DNA of 64,000 nucleotides from NCBI GenBank assembly GCA_037974965.1, contig JBBPFI010000003.1, forward strand, positions 1,984,001 to 2,048,000. The letters run 5' to 3'. Below the pieces are notes generated by a model. That model saw nothing but the letters and a program-made list of their open reading frames with translations. It was not told the DNA's origin and made no database searches. Shown one piece after another: positions 1-12,450 of this stretch. Positions within the stretch are counted from its first letter, which is position 1. Each line of letters opens with the position of its first letter. The DNA comes from Dacryopinax spathularia. Its lineage: Eukaryota; Basidiomycota; Dacrymycetes; Dacrymycetales; Dacrymycetaceae. The translations under genes and the position numbers were made by a program.

Positions 1-3000
1 TCACCGTTGCGGTCGTAACAACTGACCTCCGTCATACAGATTACCGTTGGTTTCCGAAAGGGAAAGTGGTTTTTGTAGCGCCTACGAAACCGCTTGTCAG
101 CCAGCAGATTCGAGCGTGCCACGAGACGTGTGGGATTCCGAGTGAGGACGCGATCGAGATGACTGGTGAGACCAGCCAGGCGCACAGAGAGCGATACGTG
201 CGTGACCCACCTGACCAACACATCTATGTGCTAACTCGTGCGACAGTGGCGAACCAAGCGCGTTGTATACATGACCCCCCAGACCCTGCAGAACGACCTC
301 CTACGCGAAGTGGTCGATGCGAGGGACATCATCCTTCTCGTCGTTGACGAAGCGCACAAAGCGACGGGCAACTACGCATATGCGACCGTTGTGCGGTATA
401 TGATGGCGAAGAACCCCCATTTCCGCGTGCTGGCGTTGACCGCTACGCCCGGCTCGAAACCGGAAGCTGTGCAGGAGGTGGTCGATAGTCTTCATATTGG
501 ACATATCGAGATCAGGGATGAGAGGAGTTTGGATCTGAAGCAGTATATCCACGAGAAGGTAATTTGCGCGATATTCCAGCTGGGTTACTATTGCTGAATC
601 GTGGTCAGACTATGGAGAAGTGTGTGGTGCAGATGGGAGCGTCAATCAACGCAATCAAGGACAAGCTGGTTGCGCTGATGGAGGTATGAGTTATCCATTA
701 CGCTATGTTCCGCGAGCTGACCGCTCGCACAGAGCACCGTCAAACCCCTCCGGGGTAAAGACATCTTTCCTGAATACGTTCGACTTGCCGATATCCACCC
801 TTACCGTTGCAAGAATTGGATAGATGACTTGCGGCGGAAACCCCAAGGTCGTCAATTTCCATGGGCGACGGCCCTGCTCATGCGCTTGCATAAACTCACT
901 TTTGCTATGGCCTATCTATGCGAAGAAAGCGTCGAGATGGCTTACAACACCCTGCTTGACGCCGCGGGCAAGAAGACGACCCAGAAGGAGGGCGGGAACA
1001 AGCTCTCGAATGACCCGAAATTCCGCGAGCTCATCACTGAAATTGAAGACTATCGGAATGAACGCACCACCGGTGGTGCTCCTGTTGGTCATCCGAAGAT
1101 GGACAAGCTCGTCGCTGTTGCGCTGGAGCACTTCACCGCACCCGAAGACGGCGCAGAGGACACCCGTGTCATGGTATTCTGCCAATATCGCGACTGCGTC
1201 GACGAGATTGTCAAATCCCTAAACCTGCAACAGCCGATCATTCGCGCGAGCAAATTCGTCGGTCAGAGTAGCGACAAGCGTGGAGATCGGGGTATGGCGC
1301 AGAAAGATCAGATTGAGATGATCCAGCGATTCAAGAAGGGGGAGTTCAATGTCCTTGTTGCTACCTCCATCGGAGAAGAGGGTCTCGATATCGGAGAAGT
1401 CGACCTTATCATCTGTTATGACGTGCAGAAGAGCTCCATCAAAATGGTAAGACTCCATTCTCTTGGTCATATTATCAGCTTTTAAAGCTGCCGTTCAGCT
1501 CCAGCGTATCGGGCGTACTGGTCGGAAACGCACGGGCAAGATCGTCGTGCTCATGGCAGAAGGCCGTGAAGAGCCAAATTGGGATGCGGCAAATGAGAAC
1601 TATTCAACCGTACAGCAGTCCATCATCCGTGGAGACCAACTAGAGCTCTTCGATGATGATGAGCGGCTTATTCCAGACAATATTCGACCTACCGTGCGGA
1701 AACAGCTTATGGAGATCCATCCGTTTCCGCGTGGGGATGCTGCGCAAACTAGGAAGCGGTCAGCCGGTGTTCAAGGCGATCGCCCACCGAAGCGACGGAA
1801 GCGTGACGATAATCCTAGTCGAAATATCCCTCAAGGGGCGTTGTCCGGCTTCATTTCTGCAGCGAAGCTTGTCACGAAGCCAAAGAAGGTGCTCCCGGAA
1901 GAAATTACCATCGAACACCTCGCTAAGGACCTGGAAGAAGACGAGGATGATCTTGATATTACTCGAGGCAGGCTGAGTGCGACACCAGTATCATCACCAG
2001 AAGATCAGCGGCGAGTCGCATTAGAGAAGATCGCGAAGGCGAGGCAATCAAGAACTATGGACCGCCGGATATCCACCAGCTCTACTCTCGAGGATCTCGC
2101 TCGAGACCTTGAAGACGACTCGGACGATGCTGCTTTGAAAACCGGTGTTGAAGATATCCTGGAGAACAAGATAGCTTCTGAACGTTCTCCGCCGCCGGAA
2201 GTGATGGAAGTCGTCGAGATATCCAGTGACGAGAGCGGCTCGCCCATCAAGGCCGACCCGAAGCGCTCGTCAAGCCACGAAAGCGCCCCGCGACCTAAGA
2301 CGCCTGAGGAGCCACCAGTAGCAAGCTGGTTGCTAGATTCGGACTCCGAGTCTAGCCATCTGCCTTCCAGTGCAGCGCCTTCGACCGGCCGCCTCGGGTT
2401 TGAATTACCACCCATAGATCTCTCTCCAGTCTTGACACGGGAAGCGGCGCCCGCTTCCACACCAGCGGCAGCCGCCGTAATCACGTCGAGCATCTCGAGC
2501 AGACGCGAATTGATGGGGCCGCCTCCAGTCCCGAAACATCGACCACTGTCTTCGGATGACTCCCCATTCCCAGTGCGGCGAAAAGGTGGTCCGGGGAGGA
2601 ATCGGATCGTCGCACAAACTGAGGAGAGCGATTCGGCCGGTGCGGCCCTGCCGTCATCATCTTCACCGGTCATCCGAAAACAGCGCGCCCGGTCATCGCG
2701 ACCTCGCTTATATGGCAAACCAAATCCTTTCTTCGATGTGGAGGCGGGCCTCTCTGGATCTGATCATGAACCAGATGATGACGACGATGGAGAGTGGAGT
2801 GAAAGCGACAGGCGTTTCATCAAAGATTCGCCCGCGACGCAGGCTGTATCCAGGAAGGACGAGCAAGCCATGTACCTTCAGGGACTCATGACGCAAGCTC
2901 CTGGTCGTGCGGGCCCAATCTTTAAGGACGGCCCTGCCCGGAAGGGCGTTTTCGGTGCTAGGAGACCCGTTGCTCGTTATGGGACGACGCCCAGCTCGGA

Positions 3001-3109
3001 ACCCGATCCTTCCTCCGAGCCAAACGAATATGAGCTAGGAAGCTTCATCGTCCCTGACGATGACTCGTCGCTGGCGGAAGAGCTCGATGTTGATGACAGC
3101 CTCCTGTGA
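1..3109 (+). CDS. MPH1: ATP-dependent DNA helicase Mph1/FANCM, 5' end outside window
   Basis: DEAH-box superfamily 2 helicase of the FANCM/Mph1/Fml1 family, which remodels stalled forks and D-loops in the nucleus. Visible helicase motifs in order are FVAPTKPLV (Ia), MTPQTLQNDL, VVDEAHKATGNY (DEAH box), ALTATPG (III), VATSIGEEGLDIG (V) and QRIGRTGRKRTG (VI). Walker A and the start codon lie upstream of the window. Likely introns are 198-246, 559-608, one following LVALME near 685, and a 51-nt intron between SSIKM and LQRIGRTG. After motif VI comes a tail of about 500 residues, acidic and Ser/Pro rich with stretches such as SEPDPSSEPNEYELGSF, typical of the poorly conserved Mph1 C-terminus. The stop is at 3109. 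The motif order and WRTKRVVYMTPQTL segment fit Mph1 better than other DEAH helicases. Confidence 0.93.
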
Positions 3110-3622
3110 AGCCTCAGTTGCCGCACTTGTATCATATCACAACATGTTCAAACAACCCATGCGACACTTGTAAATCAGATGGTCAGCCTTGCTGGAGGCT
3201 CCAGTATTTTGCTTTCAGGGCTCCTTAGATTCCCTCAAGGTCGCTCTCCCTTAAGGTCGCTCTCCGAAGGCTGATGATTGACGCCTCCAACTCATACGTA
3301 TGGCCAACCTGTCCATTGCCACCACCGAACCCCTCCGCGGTGCCTCCCCCCGAGCCGACCGCATTGCCTCAGTGCTTGCTTGGTGTACTTCAACCGTTTC
3401 GGCAAGAGCTGAACGGAGTGCGCTGGCAAAAAGGGCGTCTTTGGATCCGTTCGCGGAGGCGCACAGTAACCTGCTGATCAACCCTCCGCTGGATGTTCTG
3501 AACGTCTACATTGTTCCATTATCTACCGATTGCTGGGTAAACTCACGAATAGATCGCCGAATGCCCTGAGCTTGCATAGAATGATACACAGCTTCTTGGA
3601 GAAGGATTTAGAGCCACTGACC
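3110..3622. other. intergenic, MPH1 3' side and P450-1 upstream region
   Basis: No gene is seen. A short direct repeat, AAGGTCGCTCTCC, occurs twice between about 3237 and 3267. No clear TATA box was found ahead of the P450 start. Confidence 0.5.
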
Positions 3623-5548
3623 ATGGCTGGTCGGTCGCCGCTGTCGATCTTCGACCTTGCCGTCATGTTCTACGTGGTCGTCTCATTTCTGCTGCTCTGC
3701 GTCGTCCTTGCTGCCCTACGGGATACTGTGCGCAAACATACTTCCCGTCTTCCCCCTGGACCGCCGGGTCTTCCTATCTTGGGGAATGCCCTGCAACTTC
3801 CCGCCAAATTCCTCTGGTACAAGCTTCACCATTGGTCCCTCCAGCACGGGCCCTTCTACACCGTATGGATAATGGGTAAGCCTATGGTTGTACTCGATAG
3901 CGTCGAAGTCGCAGCGGATATCCTCGACCGCATGTCCGGCATTACTAGCGGACGACCAAGATCGGCTAAAGTAAGCGCGCAATTTCCTGGACATTCTTCG
4001 GATCACGGAACGGCCTAGGGGGAAACCCGTAGCATGTTCATCAGTGGCGATATCAGCCCACAGTACGTCTTCAACGCCTCGCGGAAAAAGTTGACCAAAC
4101 CCTTCTGCCTTAGGTGGCTAGCTGCTAGACGGGCGGTGCACTCCATGTCTGTTGACTAGGTGCATTGGCGTTTCGTGAACGACTAAATGGGTTGCGCACA
4201 GGCTGAACATCCGTTCTGTATCGCAATTCGATCAGGCCCAAATGGAAGAGGCGCAACATCTTGTACTCGGCCTTCTCCAACATCCAAGCAAATCCCTGGG
4301 CGATCACGCTAATCGCTTCTCCGAGTCCTTAATATTCCGTACTCTGTACGGGGGCGAACCATTCAACCATCTGGGAGAAGATCCTAGTCGAATCATGGAA
4401 GAGCTACAAAATGAGATGTTGTATGCCACATCTTTCCGGAACAGTCGGCTCCTTTCTCTGCCCCTCCTCAAGCCACTTGTAGAGCGGATCAGGACTTTGA
4501 GAGGGGTGGAGGTGGAAGACTGGTATCAGAGGACGGCCCGTGAGGGATACCGACTCTACGACGCTGCTAGCAACGAGGTGCACAGTTCGTAGGGCAGATG
4601 GTCCAACTGCTGAACTCTTGTCTTAGGGAGGACCCAATATCGTGAAAGACTTCAGACTGAACATCCAGAAGTATGGCCTATCAAAGCACGACGCAGTCTG
4701 GGTTACAGTTGCACTGTAGTAAGTCGGTTCGAACGGTTCGTATCATTTGCGTGGGCTGAAACTCGTCTAGCATGGCTGGGCAAGGAACCACGCGCACGGC
4801 ACTGCGCGTGATGATCCTTGCTCTTTTGCACAACCGAGAGGTTATCCGAGCCGCACAGGAGCAGCTGGATACAGTTTGTGGCACCAGGCCACCTACCTGG
4901 GCTGATCGGCAGAAACTGCCATATATCGAGGCGATTGTGAAAGAGACGATCAGGTGGAGTCCCGGGCTGCCAATTGGTGTGCCTCACAAAGCGTTGGAGG
5001 TATATTTACAATTCTTGTTGAGAGCGTTCAGCAGGGTCACCAACGCCGGTCTAGGACTTCGAATATCGCGGTTACATTATTCCCAAGGGCACAACGCTGT
5101 TCGATAATATTTGGTGCGTTGGAAGCTTGGGAAGTATCCGACGACTGGCGCTAACTCACTTCGCAGGGGTCAGACTCGCGATTCTACGGTGTACCCCAAC
5201 GCTGAGGCTTTTGACCCATCACGATTCCTGCATACATCCGCGAACACGCAGCGCAAGGCTCGCGACTCGCGTCTCGACCTCCATGCCTTTGGTCACGGAC
5301 GCCGTGTATGTCCCGGGATGCACTTCGCGATGAGCACCTTGTTCATTGCGGCCGCAACCCTTCTCTGGGCGTTCAATCTGGACTGGCCCGTGGACGAGCA
5401 TGGGAACAAGGTCATATGCGGCGTTGACAAGCTGGAGGACCACGCTGGCATACAGTCGACTCCAAAGCAGTTTGAAGCTGTGTTTACGCCTAGGCAAGAA
5501 GAGCTCGAGGAAAAGCTTCGCGAAGCGTTGGACGGCGACTGCAAATGA
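3623..5548 (+). CDS. cytochrome P450 (P450-1)
   Basis: Membrane-anchored heme monooxygenase. The N-terminus has a hydrophobic anchor (MFYVVVSFLLLCVVLAAL) and the proline hinge LPPGPPGLPILGN. Further on are the C-helix WLAARRAVHSM, the I-helix MAGQGTTRTAL, the ExxR motif in VKETIRWSPGLP, AFDPSRFL, and the heme loop FGHGRRVCPGMHFA with its cysteine. The reading frame holds across introns: SAK ends at 3970 before GTAAGC, a 51-nt intron splits the codon before WLAARR, and the junction HSM/LNIR uses the donor in AT|GTCTGT. The gene therefore looks intact despite several apparent stops, all of which fall in introns. It converges on the similar P450-2 across 323 bp. Substrate unknown. Confidence 0.9.
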
Positions 5549-5871
5549 ACATTGTCTCGCCGTAGAAAGGGTGGCTTAGACACTGGACCTCCCCCGGTGG
5601 CTGCAGGAGAATCTCAGCCAGGGACAGCGTCGTGTATGTAAGGTTCTCTACATCATTGTGTCATGACATCCACATATTTGCGAGTGGCGAGATCCGATCG
5701 CCTCGAAGGCAATAGAACTAGAGACCTTCCCTTTGCCCATGTACCGTACTTTTCTGGGCGCAGTTGATTTGATGCCTCAGGCGGAAAGAACTATGATGTA
5801 CAGCAGTCGCCCATACCGCCAAAGACAGTGCTCCCTTATCTCCACAACCTCTCTGATGAAGAAAGGGGTTG
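5549..5871. other. convergent 3' intergenic region
   Basis: Shared 3' space between P450-1 and P450-2. No open frame or repeat stands out. Confidence 0.5.
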
Positions 5872-7765
5872 CTACTGGTTTTCCTTGTTCACGATCGACA
5901 TGAGTTTCTCACTGAGCCTATCTTTTCTCGGCTTGAAATTCACCCCGAACGGGCTAGCCGTGAGGACAGTCCCTGTGTCCACGAGGTCGTCTGCCCCACA
6001 TGTCAGGAGCTTGCCATGCTCATCAACCGGCCATTCGAAATCGAATGCCCAAAGCAAGTAGGCACATGCGATGAGCATGCTGTTGAAGGCGAAGTCTCTG
6101 CCGGGGCAGATACGCCGGCCATGTCCGAAACCTAATTGGTCGAGACGAGTGTCCGGGGTGACGGGACGGAGACTGCCCCAATCGTCCAGGAATCGCTTTG
6201 GTTCAAAGCACTCTGCATCGGCGTACACGGCCGGATCGCGTGTCTGACTCCTACCGGGTGGTGAGTAAAGTCCCAAATATATGGCCAGGGGCTGACCATA
6301 AATTGTCAATGAGAATCGTTCCCTTTGGTATCCGATACCCTTGATACTCAAATTCCTGATCGATGTGAGTGTCCGTTTTCTCAGGCCACCGACCTTAGAA
6401 TAACACGAACCTCGGAAGCCCGATGGGGTAAACTCAGGGGAACGCCAGCTCTCCATCGAAGTGTTTCTTTGACAACAGCTTGGATGTACGGCAAGTTGTC
6501 CATGTCTTCAAACGACGGAGGCCGGTCTTTGCAAACGTCGTCCAGCTGACGTTGGGCAGCGTATCGAGCGGTGGGGTAATGCAGCATCGCGAGGGCAAAG
6601 ATGCGAAGTGCGCTGGGAGTGGTCTCCTGCCCGGCCATGCTGTAACTCCATAAGCATGAGACGATCCCACAAATGTAAGGCATACAATAAAGCCATCGCA
6701 AGCCATATCGCCTGCGACTTTGGTAGTCCGTATTTCTCGCCATTGGACTGTAGATGGTGGAAAAAAGTCGGATCATACGCTCCCTTGATGACAAACCGTA
6801 AGATGGTCACGAATTCGCATGAGACCTCAGACCATCAACTTACCCCAGTCCCTGAGCCGCTTTCAAACAGACGGGTGGCCTCCTGATCAGCAGCATCGAA
6901 CCAAGTGTCCGCTCGCTTCCTCAGCCAGCCCACTTTCTCTATCAACGGCAGCAGGAACGGCAATGCGTCGACCACGGTGTTCTGAGGCATCACGGCACTT
7001 TGAGCTGCATTCGTGAGCTCTTCGACACGCTTGCTGGGATCGGGCCCGAGCAGCGGAATGGCGTCCCCTCCGTACAGAAAACGCACGATCGTAGAGGCGG
7101 AATATCGGTGGGCATGTCGGTGGAAGGGTACTTCAGGATGATGCAAGATGCCAAGCGCAAGGCACGCTGCATCATTCGTTTGCATGCCTTGAAACTGTTG
7201 TACAGCCCGAACATTGAGACTGCAGCGAAGTTGGTCAACTAGCGGTGGAGGGGGGCAGCAGCTCACTTCGCATGGATCGCCTGCCGCTGAGCACGCCACC
7301 TTTGGGAGATTCATTTACGTAAGGACGGTGACGGTCGGCTCTCAGGCTGCTTACATCAAGGTGCGATCTTGCAGCATCACAATCATATCCCGAAAGTAGA
7401 ACTTTCTGGCCTGTTCATAGTGTACTTAGCTCCTATTCTCGTGAACAACTTTGACGGACCTTAAGCATTGCGGGCCGATCGCTCGTTATGGCGGACATGC
7501 GATCTAGGATATCTGCCGAAACTTCCACATTGCCCAGAACGACGAATGGCTGGTTCATGATCCAGAATCCATAGAAGGGGCCGTACTGCTTTGACCACTC
7601 GTGCAGCTTTGCGTAGAGCGAGTTCGTAGGCAGATCGAACATGTTTCCCACCAAAGGTAAGCCGGGAGGGCCTGGTGGAAGGCGGACAGTTCGTTTACGG
7701 GTGTAGTCCCGCACAACGACCGCCGCAAGGAGCGCAACCAACAGTAGGGCGGTAATGAAGAGCAT
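5872..7765 (-). CDS. cytochrome P450 (P450-2), close relative of P450-1
   Basis: Microsomal P450. It opens with a hydrophobic anchor (MLFITALLLVALLAAVVV) and the hinge LPPGPPGLPLVGN. Next come DILDRMSAITSDRP, the segment SLNVRAVQQFQGM, the I-helix MAGQETTPSALR, the ExxR motif in VVKETLRWRAGVP, CFEPKRFLDD, and the heme loop FGHGRRICPGRDFAF. The tail WPVDEHGKLLTCGADDL closely matches WPVDEHGNKVICGVDKL of P450-1, and one intron position (before LNVR/LNIR) is shared, so the two are duplicates that now face each other. The start at 7765 is the first ATG ahead of the anchor, about 50 bp from a TATA-like ATATATAT. Substrate unknown. Confidence 0.9.
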
Positions 7766-7810
7766 CGCAGCAAATCAGGGCTCCACTCTTTGGTTGAGGC
7801 TGGAATAGCG

Positions 7811-7818
7811 ATATATAT
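7811..7818 (-). promoter_or_regulatory. TATA-like box for P450-2
   Basis: ATATATAT lies 46-53 bp upstream of the P450-2 start codon on the minus strand. Confidence 0.45.
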
Positions 7819-8550
7819 CCCGCAGGAGAGGGACAGGGGTTGACCCCAACTTGCCATAGCAGTTGTGGTTCCAGCACGTCCAAAGATAGGAGACTGCCCT
7901 TGCTCGTCCTTATTTTGATCAGTCACGCAGCGTGGTCGTCCGCGATCTTCTAAGCTCCACCCGCCTGATATCTTCCTCTAAGGGTCTAGGCGCCCGCTGG
8001 CCTGTAGAAGCCGCGATTATGATGCTTCGTCTTGCGGCCGACCTGCCAGCACATTTTCGTGCAAATATGGTTGACCAACCAGAGAATTGTAGGGCGCTTA
8101 GGAGACCTTCTTCCATCGTTGGACATCGGATCGGAGCTCATGTGAAGGCCAAATACGTGGTACCAACCTCAGCAACCTTGCTGCGTATCTCCACATCGTT
8201 CGGGATTCGCCACGACATCCAGATCCGGATGCTTTTGCGGGCGGCAGTGAACAGCCGAGGAGAACTAAGACGTCTTGATTCTTGCATCGAAGCGCAGCCG
8301 GGAGCCCAGCGGATTGAGGCCAGATGCTAGCCAGAGCATCCGAAGGCGGAAGAGCGCAGATCCAGCAATAGTGTTGTGCACCGAACCCGTCGTCAAATGT
8401 GCGCAATATGGACCTGGGGACCGACATGGATAAGAACAGATGTAGAAGATGTCATTGCTGCGCTAGAGCATAACGAGTGTACTGCGGCAAATCACATTAG
8501 AGCAAGACGTAATCCAACATATACAACTCAATCCATCTAAATCTTCCTCC
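7819..8550. other. intergenic between two P450 genes
   Basis: Upstream region of P450-2 and downstream region of P450-3. No supported gene. A 132-codon open frame on the plus strand has no recognisable motif. Confidence 0.5.
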
Positions 8551-10617
8551 TCACTCACTGATAGAAGCCCGCAATATCTCCACCGCCCCGGGGAATCGCG
8601 GCTCAGCCTCGAACTTCATATGCAGCGGTTGCCTGTCCTTCTCATCAGCTCCTATCACACTAGAGACAGATAAGCCTCTGGATACGTACTGAACCCCGTT
8701 GTGCGGCCTCCAGAGAACTTCTGTCTTTGCGGTCTTTTTGATCGTCGTGGACCAGAGCATGGCGATGACTGCAGCTAGGATGTTGTCGTGCGCCAAATGC
8801 CAGCCGGGACATACCCTACCAAATTTCCATCAGCCAACTGCAGGGAACGCATTCGAGAAAGGGAGAACGCACCGCCGCCCAAAGCCGAAAGTCAGGGCGA
8901 TGTTCCGCCCCGGGACGTCGCTCTTCAGTTTCCCGTCCTGGTCCAGGAATCGTTCGGGGATATAGTCATCCGGCGAGTCCGGGAAATCGGTCGGGTCGCG
9001 AGTCATCGCCCATATGTTTGCCACTACGATGGTTCCTTTCGGGAGGAGATAGCCATTATAGATCTCGTCTTTGTGCATGCAGTGCGGCAGGCCTGGACAT
9101 CATCGTCAACATTTGTCAGCTAGGGCTGTACGCAGTCGACAGCGGAGTGAAAGGACAAACCGAAGGGCACGACAGGCTGCCATCGCAGTACCTCTGCAAC
9201 CAGGGCCATGCAATACGGCAGCCTATCCCGATCCTCGAGCGTCGGAGGTCTTTCCCGCCCTACGACCCTGTCCAGCTCTTCCTGTGCTTTTTGCTGTACG
9301 TGGGGGTAGAGGAGCATGGCCGCTATGAAGGATTGGATTGCTGCTGTTGACTGCGGGGATCGATCAGCGGGGCAGGGGGGGTGTGGGGTGAAAGAGGGAG
9401 GACGTACCGTATCGGACCCTCCGGTGAAGAGGGACCAGGTGAGCCAGCGACCGACGGCTTCGTCCCACTTTTCGGACTTGGTATCCGCTGCGTCTTGAAT
9501 GAGCGTAGCTGCTAGTGAAGGGCCGGCCGTGCCAGCAGTCTTGAGGGGAAGAACGATGTTAGCAGAGAGAGGAAAAGCGGGAGAAAGCGGGCTCACTACT
9601 TGAGCCTTGACTGCGTCCCAGGCGCTGTCCCTCGTCTCCAGCACATGCTCTCTCCACTCCTTGGCCAGCCTCTTGAACCTCGCGCCAGGGAACCATTCAG
9701 GGACGTATTTCACTATTCCCACCCCACGTCAGCGGGGATCTCCTTTCATGGTAGCGGGCAGAACGTACGGAAAGGGAAGATGTCGACGAGCCAAGCGCCG
9801 GGAGGAGTGACTATCCCAAGTCCCTATCAGTATCTATGTCCAGGCAGAGCAGAGCGAGCAAGACGCACTCTCTTCGATAATCTCGATCCCGTGAATCCCC
9901 CGTTTGAGCATGGGGTCCTCGCTCGTCTCGATCTTCCGACCATAAGCGACACGGAAAGCGATTGCTCCTATAGCCCTATATGCGCAATGCCATCAGTCGA
10001 TAGCTTTGCCTTCTCCGCGAGAGAGACTCACCGACGAAGATGCACTTCGTATTTATCGGGAGATTCGAGGATCTCCAGCGCTGCGCGGCGAGTTTCTCGG
10101 ACTTGAACGGGCCATTGCGCTTGGGTCCCACGCGGGCCTAGGACCATAGCGAAGAGCCGACGATACTGTCGGTGCAGGACGACGTCGTTCGTCCTCGAAT
10201 GGTCCATTCCCAGACCCACACTGGGCGCTTCATCAGATCTTGATCACTCGATAGGTTAAGAACTAGGACGTACAGCTCATCCGCCATGACCTGTGGCGGC
10301 CTGAACCCCGTCGACGACGTCCTCTTCTCGAGCAACTCCGCCGCCGCCGTCCGCGTATTCACGATCAGCACGGGCACGCCCATAGCCCGATACGTCATGA
10401 CATCCCCAAACTCGCGCGCCCATCTCCTGAATGGCTCTCGGAAGGACTTGGGGAAGTCGGCGTTGCCCAGAACGGGGATCGTACTCGGACCTGGCGGGAG
10501 CTGGGATCTTGTGCGCAGGGATCGGACGACTAAATAGGCGAGGAAGAGAACGGCGGCGAGCTCGACCACGGACGGCAGCGGCCTAGAGGCCAGCGAGTTG
10601 ATGAATGAGGGAGCCAT
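8551..10617 (-). CDS. cytochrome P450 (P450-3)
   Basis: Microsomal P450 of a different subgroup from P450-1 and -2. It has an N-terminal anchor after MAPSFINSLASRPLPSV, the hinge LPPGPSTIPVLGN, and RWAREFGDVMTYRAMGVP. Later segments are YVPEWFPGARFKRLAKEW, the I-helix LFTGGSDT, QKAQEELDRVVGRERPPTL, an ExxR motif in EVLRW, IWAMTRDP and YIPERFLDQDG. The heme loop is split by an intron of about 60 nt. Joining CG|G restores FGFGRRVCPGWHLAHD, so the cysteine is present although the unspliced frame hides it. The end AEPRFPGAVEILRASISE is shared with P450-5 and P450-6. A TATA-like CTATAAAT lies about 60 bp upstream. Confidence 0.9.
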
Positions 10618-10672
10618 GATCGCGGGGGTTGCAGCAGTTTAGGACAAGTCCCGGCGTGCATATCCCGTCTCG

Positions 10673-10680
10673 ATTTATAG
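10673..10680 (-). promoter_or_regulatory. TATA-like box for P450-3
   Basis: CTATAAAT on the minus strand, 56-63 bp upstream of the P450-3 ATG. Confidence 0.5.
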
Positions 10681-11248
10681 TGTTTTTGGTATGTGCGAAC
10701 CTGCGATCATTCCGCAGTTTGCCTGCTACATATCGTTTTCGGCTTGCACATGCATCGCACAATATTGCCGTGTGTCGCCCAGCATAGAGCGCGTTTCAAG
10801 CCATGTCGAGATACCGGGCTGTCGCGGACATCTCTCATAATTGCTTCGTAACCGACCTAAGCAATTCATGGTCGGCGTGGCGATGCATGACCCAAAACAC
10901 CGCACTGTCTTTCAAATCCTCTCACAATTTGAGCGGTTTTTCGGCAGATCCGAGGCCGGCCAATTGGTTCGGCAGTGCGAGAGAGAGTCAAGCCATGCAT
11001 ATGTGCAGCCATCGACAATCTGAGTATAGAATGTGGCTTGTTGGTCCCAACCTGTCGTGAGGGGAAGGGAGGTTCACACGCACCGAATGAAGAATGTAAC
11101 TCTATTGACTGGTCGGAGCCGAAGTTTCTCCAGGTGCAGATTCAGGGTCCATCAACAGAAAATGACTACTACGACCCCTCGTGTTTCTCCTCGGTACATC
11201 TACCGAAAAGTGACCTCTATTTCACAGGTCACCTACCCTCCTCCGCCG
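10681..11248. other. divergent promoter region, P450-3 / SMN
   Basis: Between the start codons of two divergent genes. Apart from the P450-3 TATA box, nothing specific is seen. Confidence 0.45.
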
Positions 11249-12157
11249 ATGGATCCTCGAGCACGAAAGATTGTATCATATGCAGACATCTCACCCTCCA
11301 TACCGGACGAACCGGCACCAGCACCAGCAGCCGCCGAATCAAACAGACCAGCAAAACGACCTCGCACCTCCGACCCTCCCCAACCCGGGCCGTCCAGCTC
11401 CGGGGTCCCAAGCGGCTTTACAGGCAAAGCCCTAAACGGCGGTAGTAACAACCATCAACAACCCAAAAAGCAGAAACGAGATCCGAAAAGCTGGCAGACG
11501 TCGCGCACGCTGACGCATGAGGAGATATGGGATGACTCGGCGTTGATCGATGCTTGGGACGCGGCGATGGAGGAGTATAGGGCCGTGAATGGGGAGGCGA
11601 AGGGGTGGATGGACGAGCCTAAGAATAAGAGTGCGCTGTGAGTCTTCTCCTTACTCAACCCCCGAAGAAGTCAAGCTCATTGGAGGCAAGTAGTTGGTGG
11701 AATACCCAGCCTGCGGCGGAAGAGGAAGAAGAGGGGTACGAAGAGGAAGAGGAAGGGTATGCCGAGGTTGAAGGAGAAGAGGTAGAGGAGCTCGTTACGG
11801 AACCTCTTCCCCCGACCGACATACCGCCACACGCCAACGTTGCCGCTGGTGGTCCACCGAGCATACCGTTCCTCCCATCTTCGAACTCGGCCGCCCTGGG
11901 TTCCCTCCCCGAGGATCCGGATAAGGTGCTAGAGCTGGCTATACAGAGCTATTACTGGGCTGGATACCTGATGGGGAGACGAGATGTGCGTCATTGTTTT
12001 CGGCGAGAAAAAGCGGACTGCAAGCTGACGGGTTGCACAGGAGCTTCTGAGGAGAACGGGTTCTGCCCAGGCTTCGGGCGCACAACCGGTCAGCCGAGCA
12101 GAGGATGTGCCGGAATACGAAGGGGAGGAAAGTATGGTGGATGAGGCTGCTGCATGA
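11249..12157 (+). CDS. SMN1: survival motor neuron (SMN) homologue
   Basis: Fungal SMN, the core of the complex that loads Sm proteins onto spliceosomal snRNAs. Residues about 90-112 hold the Gemin2-binding helix EEIWDDSALIDAWDAAMEEY. Residues about 212-226 hold the YG-box oligomerisation helix SYYWAGYLMGRRDELL. Two GT-AG introns, 11638-11693 (56 nt) and 11986-12040 (55 nt), keep the frame and give 265 residues ending at TGA 12155-12157. The first 90 residues are Pro/Ala/Ser rich, and the middle has an acidic Glu/Tyr stretch. No Tudor domain is seen, which is usual for several fungal SMNs. An in-frame ATG at 11162 is an alternative start; MDPRARKIVSYADI at 11249 is preferred because it begins the recognisable protein. 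Confidence 0.82.
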
Positions 12158-12450
12158 TGGACGACTGTGTCTGTGCCTAATCTTAATAGGGGGGGAGGGG
12201 CTTCGTTTCCTGATTCTTTGTGAATGTACGACCACTTCATGTTGTGATGCTCATCAATGCTCACCGTTTGTCTTAGTCAGCTGACAATATCACGATAACG
12301 TCCTGGCAGAGACTTTACAACATTCCCGGCGTGTCTGGGTGTCTGGGTCTGCTGACCACATGTGGAAATCATCATCATCACCGTCATAATGTGTACAACA
12401 TGTTCCGAATCTAAATCGAATAATCGTCCTTGCACTCCAAACTCCTACAC
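12158..12450. other. convergent 3' region, SMN / sedolisin 1
   Basis: No gene. The duplicated words GGTGTCTGGGTGTCTGGGT occur near 12335. Confidence 0.4.

Noticed and set aside
4120-4205. Apparent in-frame stop codons in P450-1
   Set aside because: The stops fall inside introns. Splicing AT|GTCTGT to the acceptor before LNIRSV restores the C-helix, so the gene is not a pseudogene.
4725-4745. tRNA B-box-like GGTTCGAACGG
   Set aside because: It lies inside an intron of P450-1, and no A box or acceptor stem pairs with it at tRNA spacing.
7932-8330. 132-codon plus-strand open frame between P450 genes
   Set aside because: No recognisable motif, and it spans the likely promoter of P450-2.
8790-8880. 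P450-3 seeming to lack the heme cysteine (FGFGRRCVLP)
   Set aside because: That reading runs into an intron. Joining the exons gives GRRVCPGWHLA with the cysteine in place.
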